This document shows, piece by piece, positions 21,345 to 34,136 of a DNA stretch of 64,000 nt; position 1 is the first letter of the stretch; every line of letters starts with the position of its first letter. Under the pieces are notes generated by a model, which saw only the letters and a list, made by a program, of their open reading frames with translations, did no database searches and was not told the origin of the DNA. The position numbers were made by a program, and so were the translations under genes. This DNA comes from Rhynchospora pubera (Eukaryota; Streptophyta; Magnoliopsida; Poales; Cyperaceae): positions 310,126,513-310,190,512 of the forward strand of contig CM051459.1 in the NCBI GenBank assembly GCA_028095005.1. Direction: 5' to 3'.

Positions 21345-22690
21345 CTTTGAGTCAGACTATACTCATCATATCCCGAGAAATTCCCGCTTTATTTTCTCAA
21401 GCCCACAGAATTTTATATTTTTTCAGGGTCTAAAGTTCAACAGAATTTTAATCGTGTTCTTTATCAAGTTCAACAGAATTTTTTTTTTTTGGGTCCTTTA
21501 TCAAGTTTCAAGGTCCGTGGATGTAAATAGAATATTGAAGGCAATGATGGAAGGTGCAGGATCCCTAAAATGCAGGAGGTGGTCGAACAAGCTGAGTGTT
21601 TCTGGGTTCTTTCACAAAACTTTCAAATTAGCGGGTCGTCCCCATGAGTTAAGACTTCGCACAGTCACTGAGATAGCGAAGAGGAGAGGAGAAATGAAGG
21701 GGAGCAAACAAAAAACGAGTTAACACTTGAGTTCATAATTAAGTAAAGTTACATTCAGGTTTTGTTAACACTTCTGATAACCATGCAAATTGTTTTACAT
21801 ATTCTCTCATTTGTAAAAAAAAAGAAGGAAAAATTGGATATGACTGCTTGAAATCTTTAGGGTCTCAATTCTGTAAAAACTCATAAAACATAAATATATC
21901 CAATTATGACCATATTTACTTCTTTTCCAAAATTTACCTGTAGAATGCAAAGATTGATGGTTTTTGCAAGGACAGAATAGGTTCGCTGCCAAAATATATA
22001 GATAACTATTGGCACTTCTCTTCTTGTCCTGCTGCAATCTATATAGGATACCTAAACAAAAGTAAAGAAATTAGAGATCGATAAATAATTGCATTGGGGC
22101 CCCAAATCCCATAAGCAAGCCTTTTCTTACTATATTATTGTACCTCAATTTGATCATGCTTGAGTGACCCTATATTAGCCTGCTGCTTGATCTGAGCCAT
22201 TTTGCACAAACTGGTGAGGTGAATTGAGCTGGTATTATCAGATACGGGTGTGGGGTTGGTACTGGTGCTGGTTATGTTCAGACATAAAGAATAGTTAGCT
22301 TAGAAAGAAAACTGATGTCACAAGTGCCTACTTCAAATTCCAGAACTAATGTAAAAGTTAAAAATTAAGTAAGAAGTAACCCTTGTTCCTTACCCTCAGA
22401 TGGACATATCTACTGACTACAAGAATAATATATTAATATATATTTAACTTCCCACTTGACAGTCAAAGTACATAATACATACAGTATTACAGACAGATAC
22501 AAACAACACATAAGACGAAAAAGGAATTTGCATACAAAATAATCATCCTGTGTACATTACTTCTTAAGTAAAGTATACAAAAAAGTAGAGTCTGTGGGAA
22601 GAAAGGGCAAAAAGGGGGATACTAACCAACCAAAAATAGAGCTTGAAATGGAGGCCGTGGGGTAGAAGCGATTCAGATTTGATTTTGGTC
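21345..22690. other. Intergenic DNA without recognised gene
   Basis: A 144-codon open frame spans 21289-21723 on the plus strand, but it begins inside the SINE and has no recognisable domain, so I do not call it. The rest is AT-rich with no repeats identified. Confidence 0.5.
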
Positions 22691-22699
22691 TAACCCAAA

Positions 22700-22743
22700 A
22701 TGAGCAGACAGAGCCAAGCTCCAATCCTCCCAACACCAAGCAC
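22700..22743 (-). pseudogene. PYL exon-2 remnant, copy D
   Basis: After TGCAG at 22744 the minus strand reads GTGCTTGGTGTTGGGAGG, matching the distal part of copy C (4.28-4.37 kb) but lacking about 66 bases that in copy C encode VRRFDEPQK and its surroundings. The following intron-derived DNA to 23.13 kb also matches copy C. Confidence 0.65.
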
Positions 22744-23399
22744 CTGCAGTTTAAACGAGTAACAAAATTGATGTTAAGAAAATAAGAGCTATTTGAACTG
22801 TTGCTTGCTTCTCTTTAGTTTTCCCAGTTGTTAGCAGGCTGCGATTTATTGATACTGATCAGCATGTGTTACAATGCTTGGTTTTAACACTAATAAGCAG
22901 AAGCTGCCAACAAATGATTAACTTAAATAGCAGTTTTCAAAATTCAAGCAAATAAAAGATGGGAATCAGCAATCAATTAACCAAAAAAGAATCCCACATT
23001 AATTGCCCACGAATTGACCTAGAAATAAATTTAGTCCCTAGGTTTGATGTAGGTCTTAAGCTAAGATTTCCATTGCTGCCCCCACAAATCAACCCCGTTT
23101 CTTGAAATGTTTCAAAATAGAAGGACTAAAATAATCTCCCATGAAGTTAGGCAGTCCTGGCTTATCTATCTGTTTTACTGCTATCTGGTACTTCAGGATC
23201 TTTAACATGGCTTTTTTGAATAACCCACGAAGGGAGCACTATGAAAAATACCAGCATTACCAGCACCTGGTTTGACAGGATCTTGAAAAGCATATACTTA
23301 CAAGTGAGGAATTAACAAGTCGAAAAAAACAGAATTGATGTTCAAAGAATGTAGTCAATCAATAGCACAAGTAGTAAATAACAGAATGAAATTGAGAAA

Positions 23400-23720
23400 A
23401 AAGTTATATCGCCTTTTTTGTTCGTAACATTATACGTTACTCACTGGGATAAAAAGTCCTAAAGGGCATTTTGACTAATACAGCAACACCTTTTTTTTTT
23501 CCAAAAAGTTATCTCCCCCTACCGGTCAAAGTCCTCAAGGCCCTTTTCCCTAAGGAAAGCCATCCTTTTTTGTAAAAAAGTAGTCGCCCCCTATCGGCAA
23601 AAGTCCTACTTTTTTTAAAAAAAAGTAGCAATTTCAGTAAAGAAAAGTGAGGTAGGCCAAAAATACGGGGTTTACTACTTGTGTGACAAAAGTCGCTAAA
23701 TCCTAAGTGTAAAAGTGGAG
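23400..23720. repeat. Irregular internal repeat with AAAGT and CCCCCTA-CGG units
   Basis: Blocks such as 'aaaaagttatctccccctaccgg' and 'aaaaagtagtcgccccctatcgg', each followed by 'aaagtcct', recur about 70 bases apart. Function unknown. Confidence 0.4.
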
Positions 23721-23759
23721 TAGTCGTTTTTTACCGTGGTTTACTCCTTTTGCTATAAG

Positions 23760-25080
23760 TTAAAGCTAGCTTATCAGGACCACAAAAATGGTACTGGATT
23801 GGTACATACTGTTCTTTCTTTCAATCCAACAGGAGAGAAAGGAAAATATAGTAAGGTATATTAAGAGACGTAATTCAAGTTATAGGGATCCCAATATGCT
23901 CTCAAATAACTTTTTCCATCAATTTCCCCGCAATCTAACTTTGCGCTACCATAATGTTTTATTTGTACCGATAAATAGTTCCATTTCCAAGAAATAAATG
24001 TGTTTAAAACTCACCTCAGACTCAGATTCAATACCGCAATGACCAGATCTAGTTTTGGCATGTACAATCAAATAAGATATCCATCCAGTGCCAGCGGTCA
24101 TAGAACAAAGTGGGGTTTTTGCTCGTGTTTAGTTCTCTCTGTTTCTCTTCATACTAGTTTATTTGGGGAGGATGAAATGAACAGCGGCAACCATCATGCC
24201 TTATATATACTATCTTATGATTGCCTCATAGACTAACAAGAAACCCTAATTTTTGACGGCAGATGTAACCTACCTAGAAAAATGACAAAAGTACCCTTTC
24301 CAAAACCTGATCTGGACAGTTTAGATCAAACAGACATGATCTGGATGGGTGTAAGCAACTATGTAGTTACCCTTTTGCAAGAAACATTAATTGGCTCAAA
24401 TCAAGTTAACCTTATCTGAGGACAGCCCTAAACAATTGCCACAACCCTAATCTGGATGGTTCAGATAACAATACCCTAATCCTATGGCTCAAAAAGAAAC
24501 TGTATATTTCCAAAATTCATAATAATGAACACTTTCTATAATATATTCATAACTAGAGTTTATAATGAACAGTTGCTAGGCAGAATATTCTTACTAAGCA
24601 GTAATCATCCCCCCTCCTATGAAGATATTGTATTCGTTATTGCCTACTAATTTTGAAAAAAAAAAAAGGTCCTAATAAGGACTAGAACATGGCTGCAGAA
24701 CATACTGATTTTTATCTCGTGCTTTGATTTGGCAGCCTTCTTATGCCTTTCATCTTTTAATTTGCATGGGCATTGAACTTGCTTTATTGTGTTCTTTGTT
24801 TTATGGTACTTCCATGGATACCTCTAAATGCACTGAAATCCTGCATTGACTGAAACTCAAATATTTGGATCAAACAGCTTAACTACAAATGGATTTGCTA
24901 ACAACATTGTGCCAAGTAAATCTGTAAAAATTTAAATTTCCTTATGAAGAATGTACCCATTTAAAATCTAATTACAAGCGTTTTGCGTAGATACTCAAAT
25001 GAGTAAAGAATTAATTTAATGGAGACCCTAAAATCTCTTCGCAGATTGTGAGAATAAACTATTGCCAATAATTAAAAAAG
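23760..25080. other. Intergenic DNA, no recognised gene
   Basis: Open frames of 69 and 78 codons on the plus strand (23788-23997, 24000-24236) have no recognisable content. Nothing else seen. Confidence 0.45.
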
Positions 25081-25094
25081 AAAATTATACGTAC

Positions 25095-25420
25095 CATGAC
25101 CTGAAGAACAGAACCAAAAAATACAACACCTAGAAAACATATTAAGTTCGTTGGCGCATTTCATCAAACAGGTCATGAACAAGTCCAGACCCGTCAATCC
25201 AAATAAATTTAAATCAACTAATCAAAGATCATTAAGCAATTGAAAAAATATTACCAAAGAAGGGCCCGTAAGTGTCTCCACCCGAGTTTATCGAGATCAG
25301 TGAAGACACCCTTCGGCCTTCGCTTCATTTGCAGAGGGAAGAAAGGAGAACTGGAGTCTGGAGAGTGAAGTTGCAATTGGAGTTGGCAGTGCATGTCTGG
25401 CGGAATTGGGCTGTCTTGGG
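25095..25420 (-). other. Possible short exon pair of an unidentified gene fragment
   Basis: A GC-richer minus-strand tract ends CTTTG at a GTAATATT donor (exon end 25255); a 35-base block 25129-25095 follows TTTTCTAG and ends at GTACG. Joined in one frame they read INSGGDTYGPFF then GVVFFGSVLQVM, which looks protein-like. A stop lies upstream in that frame; an alternative frame from an ATG at about 25394 reads MHCQLQLQLHSPDSSS. I do not recognise it. Confidence 0.25.
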
Positions 25421-25507
25421 CCATAACATAGGACTCTAACAGCGATCCATGATTTTTTTTTTTCTTTTTTTTTATAACATTAAAGAAGGAGAAGGAGAAG
25501 GGAAATT

Positions 25508-25797
25508 GATTACTGTCATCTCCAGTTTTGTATCCCTGCCATCGCTAAATATAAAGTGAACATATACATCAAATAAAGTGAATATTTTGACGATCTAAGT
25601 GAACACATACAAACAAATAAGTTCAATGAAAATTAGTTGAATATGCATGTAAACTTCTGAACAAGTGATGACAACACTTATTTGTTTGTAAGTGTTCACT
25701 TAGATCGTCTATATGTTCACTTTATTTGCTGTATATGTTCACTTTGTATTTAACGATGGCTGGGATGGTATATTTGCCGATGGCATTTATAATTCCT
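25508..25797. repeat. ~290-bp near-palindromic inverted repeat
   Basis: The left arm has CTGCCATCGCTAAATATAAAG, 'gtgaacatatacatcaaata' and 'gacgatctaagtgaacac'; the right arm carries the same in inverse order to TTTAACGATGGC. Only a short loop separates the arms, so a transcript would fold into a long hairpin. Probably a MITE; target duplication not determined. Confidence 0.75.
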
Positions 25798-27030
25798 GGT
25801 AACGATTTTATATTAAATTATTTTTATGATAGGAGTATAGGACTTAAATTTTAAATCAAGAATAGTCATTCATTTCTATTTATGATTTTAAATGTACGAT
25901 CTAGATTGAAGTCCAGTTATAAAATTATGTCCACGATAAAATTCACATTTTCTATTCTGAAGATTGTTGCCTAAATACATATCAATTAGCAATTATTTGA
26001 ACATCCTGAATTCTAGTATACTATTTCGAATGAGCGCATAGATTATTCTCAAGCAAAGATTATCTAACGGGATTATCTAGCCTGTGTCCATTGACCAGGA
26101 TTATACTACCCTGTTACATTCAATAATCACGGATAATTTAACTCCCTTTCTTACAAAAGCTTACATTTTTTTCCCTGTTTTTTGAGCTAATCTTATGATT
26201 AAATTTATTTCATTCTAATAAATTTTTTATTTAAGACGAGATAGAGGTTAAGGCGCCCTCTCAACTTATTGAAATTCAAGTATCCATACAATTTTTTTTT
26301 TTTCAATTGATTTCAAACACAACTTTCACTGAAAGCACATTTTCTTTTATCTTTAAATCAAAAACGGCTTATGTTCACCCTTAAAAAGTGAGATGCACTG
26401 CAACGAAAAAAATGTTATCATAATTAAGAACGAAGAACTATTCAGAAAATAATAATAATTAAGAACGGAGACATTAAAGCATAATGGTTCTACACCAAAT
26501 AAATAATAAAAAAATTAAAAAAAAAATCAAAATTTTAAAAACAACTTGAGAATGTATCATGGTTCCTTAGCATGCCAAGGACTTGGCAAGTCCCTATCAA
26601 AGATTGAGAAAGTTTCCGCAGCCTTTCTTCCTTGCACGGCTTCATCTTTCCTAATAAAATGTTGCCTCCGTCCGTATATTCCTCTTTACAATTTATAGCA
26701 CATAAGAAGCATGATCTTTAACGGTCCAAAAGCGGTCTTATCTTAATCCCTCCTCTATAATATGATTACTTGTTGAACTTTTTTATCGGAATTGCTTAAG
26801 ATCATCCTCTAGATTTTATCATCCTCCATCATCTCCGGTGTGAACACATGTTTTTGGTCCCCACTATTTTGGTAAATTTATTCGGAATTGCTCTCCCTTC
26901 CATCCTTTCTATTTTTGGTCCCCATTATTTCTCTTCTTCTCATCCTTTCCTATTTCGGTCCCCACTATTTCTCTCTCTCCTATTTTTTCTATTTTTGGTC
27001 CCTAATGTTTCTCTTAATAGTTTATATATA

Positions 27031-27430
27031 GAGGATTGCTAAAATGCTATGCATAGCATGGATGGCCTTCGTGCTACGGATTCGTTCTTGAATTTCATAC
27101 TTCAAACAACCGATCTAAACCGTTCACTATCTTCTTCATATTAAAATCTCATTGGAAACCAAATTTTACATTTTTTTTAATTTTTTTACTATTTTTCTCA
27201 GATTTTTTAAAATACTTAATCTAATAAATTATGGACCCTTCATAACAGTGATTTTAAAAAATCTGAGAAAAATAGTAAAAAAATTAAAAAAAATATAAAA
27301 TTTGGTTTCTAATAAGATTTCAAAATGTAGAAGATAATGAACGGTTTGGATCGGTTGTTTGAAGCATGAAATGCAAAAATGAATCCGTAGCACGAAGGTC
27401 ATCCGTGCTATGCATAGCATTTTAGCAATC

Positions 27431-27433
<3 letters not shown>
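27031..27433. mobile_element. ~400-bp hairpin MITE nested in the 26.8-kb element
   Basis: Ends GAGGATTGCTAAAATGCTAT and its inverse ATAGCATTTTAGCAATCCTC; inverted similarity extends through most of the element (GTGCTACGGATTC / GAATCCGTAGCAC; 'ttttctcagattttttaaaa' and its inverse). Flanking sequence on both sides is TATATA. Confidence 0.85.

Positions 27434-27482
<49 letters not shown>
27434..27482. repeat. (TA)n microsatellite
   Basis: About 24 TA units directly abutting the right end of the hairpin MITE. Confidence 0.9.
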
Positions 27483-27484
<2 letters not shown>

Positions 27485-28540
27485 CTGTTGAAGTTATATG
27501 CGTAACTGTTGAAATTATATATGTAGCTGTTAAAGTTATATATGTAACTGTTGAAGTTAATATATATAACTGATGAAGTTATTTATGTAGCTGTTGTAGT
27601 TAATATAAGTAATTGTTGTCTGAAACTGAGTGTTTTTTTATATGTTCGGTTTCTTTATGTCGCCACGAAAAAAAAATAAAGCGAAAAACCATATTTTGAA
27701 AAAGATAATTTAAAATTGTTAACCCCACCCCACCCCACAAAAATATTTTTTTTTTAAATGAACCCTTTAGAAATGAATCAGTATGATTATACTCATTTTG
27801 AAATAAATTCTCAAATTTGCATGAACTAATAATCCAATACCATGTACCTAAATATAAGAGATTGACTTGTGTTCCCACTGGGATGGGAGGGAGAGAAATA
27901 GTGAGGACCAAAAATATTCTAAAAATAGAAAAAAACTAAAATATGTTTCCACTGAGGATGATGGAAATGATGAATCTTGGAATGATCCTTATCACCTCCG
28001 CTTTTTTTATTCTTTTGAAAAGTACCTGTTGAACGTTCAATTATCTTCTTCAATCAGACGAACTTTGTCCCAAATCAAAGCCTCAGAAGCCACATCAAGC
28101 AGAAAATAAATTATAACCCAAGGAACCGCTTCAAAATATGAACAATTCGAAATGATCATGATGCAACCTTTTTGCTCATAGTTCATGTTTAACATGTCTG
28201 GAATATTAAGACCTAAAACATAGTTCTTAAAATTTATACATTCCTCTCCACATTCATACAAAAAAAACTCTCAATACTCATCGCTTTGGTCTAATTCACA
28301 TTCTACTCCTAATTCACCATAAAAAACCATAAATGCTCACACTATTGCCCTTCACGAATCATTCCCATACTAATAGAACCCTCTCATTCCTCTAATTTTA
28401 CATTTACATATAAATAAACCAATATCAACGTGATACGAATGATCTCGAACTCATGCTATAACCTTTTTAGAGCCATATTCCCGCACGAACCGCAAAATGC
28501 ACAAATGATATCATGAATTCTGGTCTTGTTAGTTGCAAGA

Positions 28541-30487
28541 TTACTGAGATTGTTGCATCTGGTTGTGAGCAAGACGCTCTGAGATTTCAGCAAGGGACTT
28601 GAGGTTGCACTGGATCACTGCCTCAACAAAATAGCAAGTCTCGTCCTCAGTGTTGCCTTCTGGCACATCAACAGTAAACGACTCCACCACTGTTGTCCCT
28701 GGCCTCCCATTTTTGCAATGAGGGTGCACTGTTATAATTGAAGAGTAGTTCTGCAGAAAGTTACAATTGTTATCAGATAAACATTACAACAGGACAAAAC
28801 ATAAAATTGCAACGAAAAACCTTTCTGTGGATGATATTTTAGTGAGTGAAAGAATGGTACAGTATATATAATGTTTAATTCCTGAAAAAAAATTTGAACC
28901 CCCAAATTAAATTGTATATATATACAAGAAGAGAGGAAAGAATACAGTCAATATTCAAGAAGCAAAAGTTCCTTAACAACAACACTTAGGCTTGTACCAA
29001 TGTGCAAGCTAGGCATGTGTAGACATACCTTGAGTCTATGGTCCCCACCTACAATGCGGATGCCAAAGATACGTTCATTGTCGTCAAGGCGCTCCAATCG
29101 CTCAGTGGAGGTGGTTGCCGGCAGCCCAGATTTCACATTAACCTCCCTGACACTACCAATTTCGAAATCTCCTCCCTTCATGATGCACCTGCTCACGAAT
29201 GGCTTGTACTTCTGAGGTTCATCGAAGCTTCTCACAAAAGACCACACCTATAGTTCAAGTAAACACAGTGAATTTAAGAGCTATTTTTGAATGTTTTCTT
29301 CCTTCCGAAGTTTATGTTTTCCCCAAATATTAGGTGTAGAGGCGTAGAGCAATGACAGCATGCATGACTTATGGCAAGTGCATGATAAATGCTAAGACTG
29401 GTGGTATGTACAAACTTTTCGTTTCTGTATTAAGGGTTGTCAACATATAATTAAAACAGACGTAATATTTCAAAATACTTTTCAAGTAAATAAAATATGG
29501 AAATAAAATTTTATGGAAATCTACAGTACCGCTACTTGACCACGAAATTGATGCAATGATCCTACTTCAGCAAAATGCATTGTGCAAAATTGTTAACCGA
29601 AACAACAAACACACTGTCAACATGAACAAAAAGTTTCCTGCAACTTTTAGATATTCTCAAATAATTGTCAAAGGCAACGTTTTCTAAAATAAAAAAAAAG
29701 TTGTGTCGAAATACACTTAGGCCATTATCAACCAAATGACACCAAATCCATTCATTTTGATAAAAAATTTTCCAACGAAATGAAATTCCATGTTAAAAAA
29801 AAATAGAATTTTGATCAGGGCTTACGCGCAGCATGGGTAAATAGTTTAAAAACATTTAATAAAAAATTATTTTTTTCCACTAAGTCAACACTTACCTCTA
29901 AAGACGATGCCGACTAGAAAAGACAGGCTTACAATAAATACTGATAAGATATTTCTAAAAAAATCCTGAAATTACTCTATGGAATGGATATCTGAAATGT
30001 TGGAATTGAAGATAGATGCATAATATCCTTAATTACTAAGTTTTACATTTTGAATAATATCATCAATAATTACTAGAACGAATTAAATTCTGTTAATAAA
30101 ATCCACATCCTGTATATCACGAACAGCTTCATTCATACGTGACAAGCAAAAGGATCTAATTCTAACATGATCTAATCCAACACTAAATACGAAATAAAAC
30201 TCCAACAAAGTTAATTAAACTAACATTATCAACCACTATTCCATGTTACTATAATAATTAAGGAATGGATCAAAGATTGAGTAAACTAAACTTACAAGGT
30301 GAACAGGAGCATCGATGCGCTTGACGAGGAAAGAGGAGCACTGGTTCTCTCTGATCTCGTGGCGGTGCAGCCGCCGGACACTGTCGACGTCGATGGCCGG
30401 AGATGGGCCGATGCCACCGGGTACCTCCTCACCCACCAACTTCCATCCTCTCGGGAAACCACAGCCTTCATTCTTCAATCCAACCAT
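28541..30487 (-). CDS. PYL9: PYR/PYL/RCAR abscisic acid receptor, PYL8/PYL9-like, three exons
   Basis: Soluble START-fold receptor that binds ABA and then inhibits clade-A PP2C phosphatases in cytosol and nucleus. Exons: 30487-30296 (64 codons, donor GTAAGT), 29247-29029 (73 codons, acceptor TATAG, donor GTATGT) and 28750-28541 (69 codons plus stop, acceptor CTGCAG); all joints are phase 0, total 206 residues, normal for the family. Motifs: ENQCSSFLVK near residues 47-56 (ABA-contacting lysine), VWSFVRSFDEPQKYKPFVSR from 65, gate SGLPA, latch GGDHRL at the end of exon 2, and the C-terminal helix EAVIQCNLKSLAEISERLA. Family splitting (clade of PYL7-10) rests on overall similarity from memory. 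The 5' UTR contains a TTTC microsatellite. It is the only intact member of a local set of five PYL-derived loci. Confidence 0.95.
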
Positions 30488-30520
30488 CTCTCTTTCTTTC
30501 TTTCTTTCTTTCTTTCTTTT
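30488..30520. repeat. (TTTC)n microsatellite at the PYL 5' end
   Basis: About seven TTTC units lie immediately 5' of the PYL start codon, i.e. a GAAA tract in its presumed 5' UTR. Confidence 0.85.
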
Positions 30521-30559
30521 ATTATCTCTTTACTTCAATCTTTCCTTTTGAGTTTGATC

Positions 30560-31840
30560 TTATCTCTTTGGTTTCTCTGTGTCTGAAACAGTGTTAGAGA
30601 AGAGAAGGGGATAATAACAGGATATAGAGAGGATGAGACCTCTCTCTAGTCTCTATCTATGATGGAGTGATGGTTGCTTTTCTTTATGCAGAAAAGGAAA
30701 CAAAGTTCACGAGGGGTGTGGGACCCATCACAATTTAGATAGTTTGGTTTTTGGGAATTGAATTCAATGATAGATTCAGTCCAAGATTAATTTACTAAAA
30801 AGAAACCGGAAAAAGCACCGCCTAATAGATATTTCTGTCTCTTTGCTCAAGATATTTTGGAGAGAAAAAGGTTTAGGTTGGGTCCAATATTTCCTTGCTC
30901 ATGCTAGAAATGATATTTTTAATTTTTGTTCAAACTTTTAATGTCCTTTTTGTCATCGAATTGATGCAAAATTGTAAACAATGAAGATTAAATTTGTATC
31001 AGTATTGCATAGTCATCAATTAGTCAAATGGATCGTCCTTTTTGTTTAAAGTTATACTTACATATATAAATATTTTTGCGAGTTTGTATTCGTTTTTTTT
31101 AATTTTTCATGTTAAATGTTGCAAATTCAAGTATCAAAATTAAATTACAAGTACGATGATAATAAAGGATTAACTAATTAATAATTATACAAATTGACGT
31201 TCAGATGACATAAGAACTATATTGAACTTCCTATGCTTATAAAAGAGAGAAATACATTTAACATTTTTAAATGTAAATCCTTTTGAAAAGGAAGAAGCAA
31301 ATTTGGCAGATGCAAGTTTTAGTTCAATAAGTTGGTTGCTGCTACCAAGACTACTCGAAAATAAATAATTTAAGGCTTTAAGCCATCATATTCAAATAGT
31401 TGAATATGATTAATTCGTACAATAAATAAATACATTTTTATAAATGAATCCTATAGCAACTTTCTAAATAGTAACAAATAAAGTGAGCATTGAATTAATG
31501 TTCGTGTATATCTGTGTAAAATTTTATGTGTTAAGTTAAACCCATAAATAACAAAATATCTAATTAATTAACAAGAAAAGATGTAATAAGCAAAAATATT
31601 TTTGCTGATTGAGACCCACCTTCAGTAACAGTCAAATATGATGTCGTTAGACTTTATAACTTGTAGACCACGTGCAGGAAGTTTTAAAGTCTGTTCCCGT
31701 TGTCCGCCGGCATTTCTCGGACCTTTTCTTTGACTTCGGTTTTTCGAGTTATTTACAGAAATGCAGTGCCCGTGACGTCATCAGGACTTCATGATAGTAA
31801 AAGAATTTTAAGAAAATTTTGAGGAAGATAAGGGACTATT
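30560..31840. other. Intergenic DNA, includes PYL promoter side
   Basis: No further gene seen. The proximal few hundred bases must hold the PYL promoter, but I could not single out a convincing TATA box or ABRE. Confidence 0.4.
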
Positions 31841-31844
31841 AAAC

Positions 31845-32040
31845 TGCGGATCTAGTTTTCGAAATGAAATTCAGTCCCGCAGGACCGTGCAGCGCACAGA
31901 TCACAGTCGTATGATTTAATCTCAATGGCAAAGAGAGTTTCGTACATGTAATCATATTGATAGGCTCAAACCGTCTAGATCAGATCGAACGGTTCGTAAA
32001 CTGCGCTGGACGGTCCCGCGGGAGCAGATAAAGATCGCTA
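31845..32040. mobile_element. ~190-bp GC-richer inverted-repeat MITE candidate
   Basis: TCCCGCAGGACCGTGCAGCGCA at left is mirrored by TGCGCTGGACGGTCCCGCGGGA at right, with weaker outer similarity (GGATCTAGTTTTC / GATCGCTAG). No target duplication determined. Confidence 0.6.
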
Positions 32041-32049
32041 GTTTTCTCC

Positions 32050-34130
32050 TTCTTTTCTCTTTTTGAAAAAGTGATTCTATTTAATTAGCCATTTTCATTG
32101 CATCTACGAAAAGGTAGCAGACCGGCGATATATTCATTCTGTACTGTTGTTGAAATATTCCCATTTTTTTGTGCCTTAAAAATAATTAATTTTTTTAATT
32201 CAATTAAAATTTGTAACCATTGTTTACATAATGACAAGGAATGTAGTAAATATAAATCAAGTGGCATAAAGTAAAAGCGGTATAACGTATAAGCGATTTA
32301 TCTGTACCTGACGTGATTTGAGTGATATTCTAGAAGGACAACGGCGCTAATTGAAGTATATATAAATATCAATTTTTGATTAATTAATGAATTGACTATG
32401 TTTTATTGAATTGACTATGTTTTAAAGTTTATTTATTTGATCTTTCTATAGTAATCTAATAACTAGAATAAAATTAATGCAGCTATACACAAGACCGTCC
32501 GAGTAGTAAAATTTATATATTTGTTTCAAACAGCATATTAGAATTACCGATGTTATTTTACATCACTATAATTATATGCATACAAATTTACTTTTGTTTA
32601 CTTTGTGTCCGGGGTGGAGCCAAAAAATTATGAAAGAAGGGGCAAAATTTAAAGATTGAACAATTAAATAGAAATTTATTTATGAAAAAGAATATATCAT
32701 AAGTTGGTAAGTTTCTCATACAAAAATTATGTTGACAGTTGACAGTGCCACCTTCAAAAATTGCTACTCATTGCAATTCCGCATCACGTAACTAATTCAA
32801 CTTTGAATTATATGTACATTAATTATTTTTTATATGACTATAGTCTTTTGTTTTGGAATTTATCTGTTAACAAAAAAATAATTGAGTAAGTAGGATTCAG
32901 CATTAAATAATTTTGCATGTAATTGAGGAGGTCATATGCAGGCGGAGAACATGAATTTTTTTTTTTTAAAAAAAGATATTTTTCCTGGAATTATGGTTTA
33001 TCAGTTATCACTTTCTTTTTTTATTATATGCAACTTATGCAAGTTGAATGTCGACGCATCTTCAGCTTTATTATCTTTTTTGCAGTCCGTTCAGGACAAT
33101 ATTAATTATTTGAAAACAAGGGGCTTCTACATGAACATGATATCGTGTAGTAACCGATAGAAAGTGGCAAAGGTGCAAATCAGTCAATAGGCGAGGCTCA
33201 AGAACAATGAATATATTAGAAATTTTGCAGTACATTTATAGAAGGGTTCGTACGAGTACTGTATCTGTTTGTGTGCCTGCCGTTTGGTGGAGCAAAGGGT
33301 CGGTCAGAACGGGCACATAGGATCTAACAAACAATGATAATAGATGAGCCACTCGGGCTTGTTCAATTGGACCGCCAGAACCGATAAAGAAAATGGAAAT
33401 CTTTTTTTGCAACTAAAAGATAAAAAACCATTCAAAAAACTAAAAGATAAAAAAAAAGTGAAGTTGAGGATATCATTTTCAAAAGGGCTTATATGGAGTT
33501 CCACTGGATTCCATGAATATATACACCGGGTGAAACCAAAGAAATACCTTAACTCTAATTTAATTATTTAGTTGTTCTAATTTAGATGGTTTTGAGGGTA
33601 AACAATATAAATTATGATAAATCGTTACATGCTCTTATCTGGAAAAATATATATATTAATTTGTTGTTGCTTCATGAATAAAAAGTTATTTTATATTATA
33701 ATTAAAAGAATTTGATTATCATTATCAAGATGAACTAAATTTCATGATAAGTAATTAAAAACTTTACAAAAGTCACCTTTGTCGAATAAGTATACTTTCA
33801 ATATAATATGTCCTTTATGTTATGCTAAGCATGCAAACGTACTTTTGGAAATTTTATAGTTGAATAATAAAGACATTAGTTCATCAATTTTATATATCAT
33901 CTGAAAATCAATATATATATTCATGCTGTATTCTATAACATTAAAAATTTAATTCTGCAATTCTGCCTTAGCTCCGCGGATTTTCTATTATAAATTTATA
34001 ATTTATAAACTTTGTATTGCTTCATCAAAAATATACAAAACTGTTATAATTTTAAACCTACAATAGTAAATAAAACTAGTTTTTACGTTTGTATTTTATT
34101 CCATCAAAAAGTCAAAAGCACCATGGGCTT
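32050..34130. other. AT-rich intergenic DNA
   Basis: No gene or clear element recognised; open frames are short and AT-driven. Confidence 0.5.
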
Positions 34131-34136
34131 CTTTAA

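Larger units (their letters stand above)
26787..28000. mobile_element. Mutator-like non-autonomous element (copy 1), 1,214 bp
   Basis: Left end CGGAATTGCTTAAGATCATC and right end inverse CGGAGGTGATAAGGATCATT are followed inward by long imperfect TIRs (CATCATC, then 'ggtccccactatttctct'). Flanks read CTTTTTTAT and CTTTTTTTAT, nearly the 9-bp duplication typical of Mutator-like elements. The middle has 'aactgttgaagttatatat' minisatellite units (27480-27610) and a nested hairpin MITE. No transposase. A sister copy is at 50229-51407. Confidence 0.78.

Noticed and set aside
21289..21723. 144-codon ORF in the plus strand
   Set aside because: It begins inside the SINE body and oligo-A tail; composition is AT-driven and no domain is seen.
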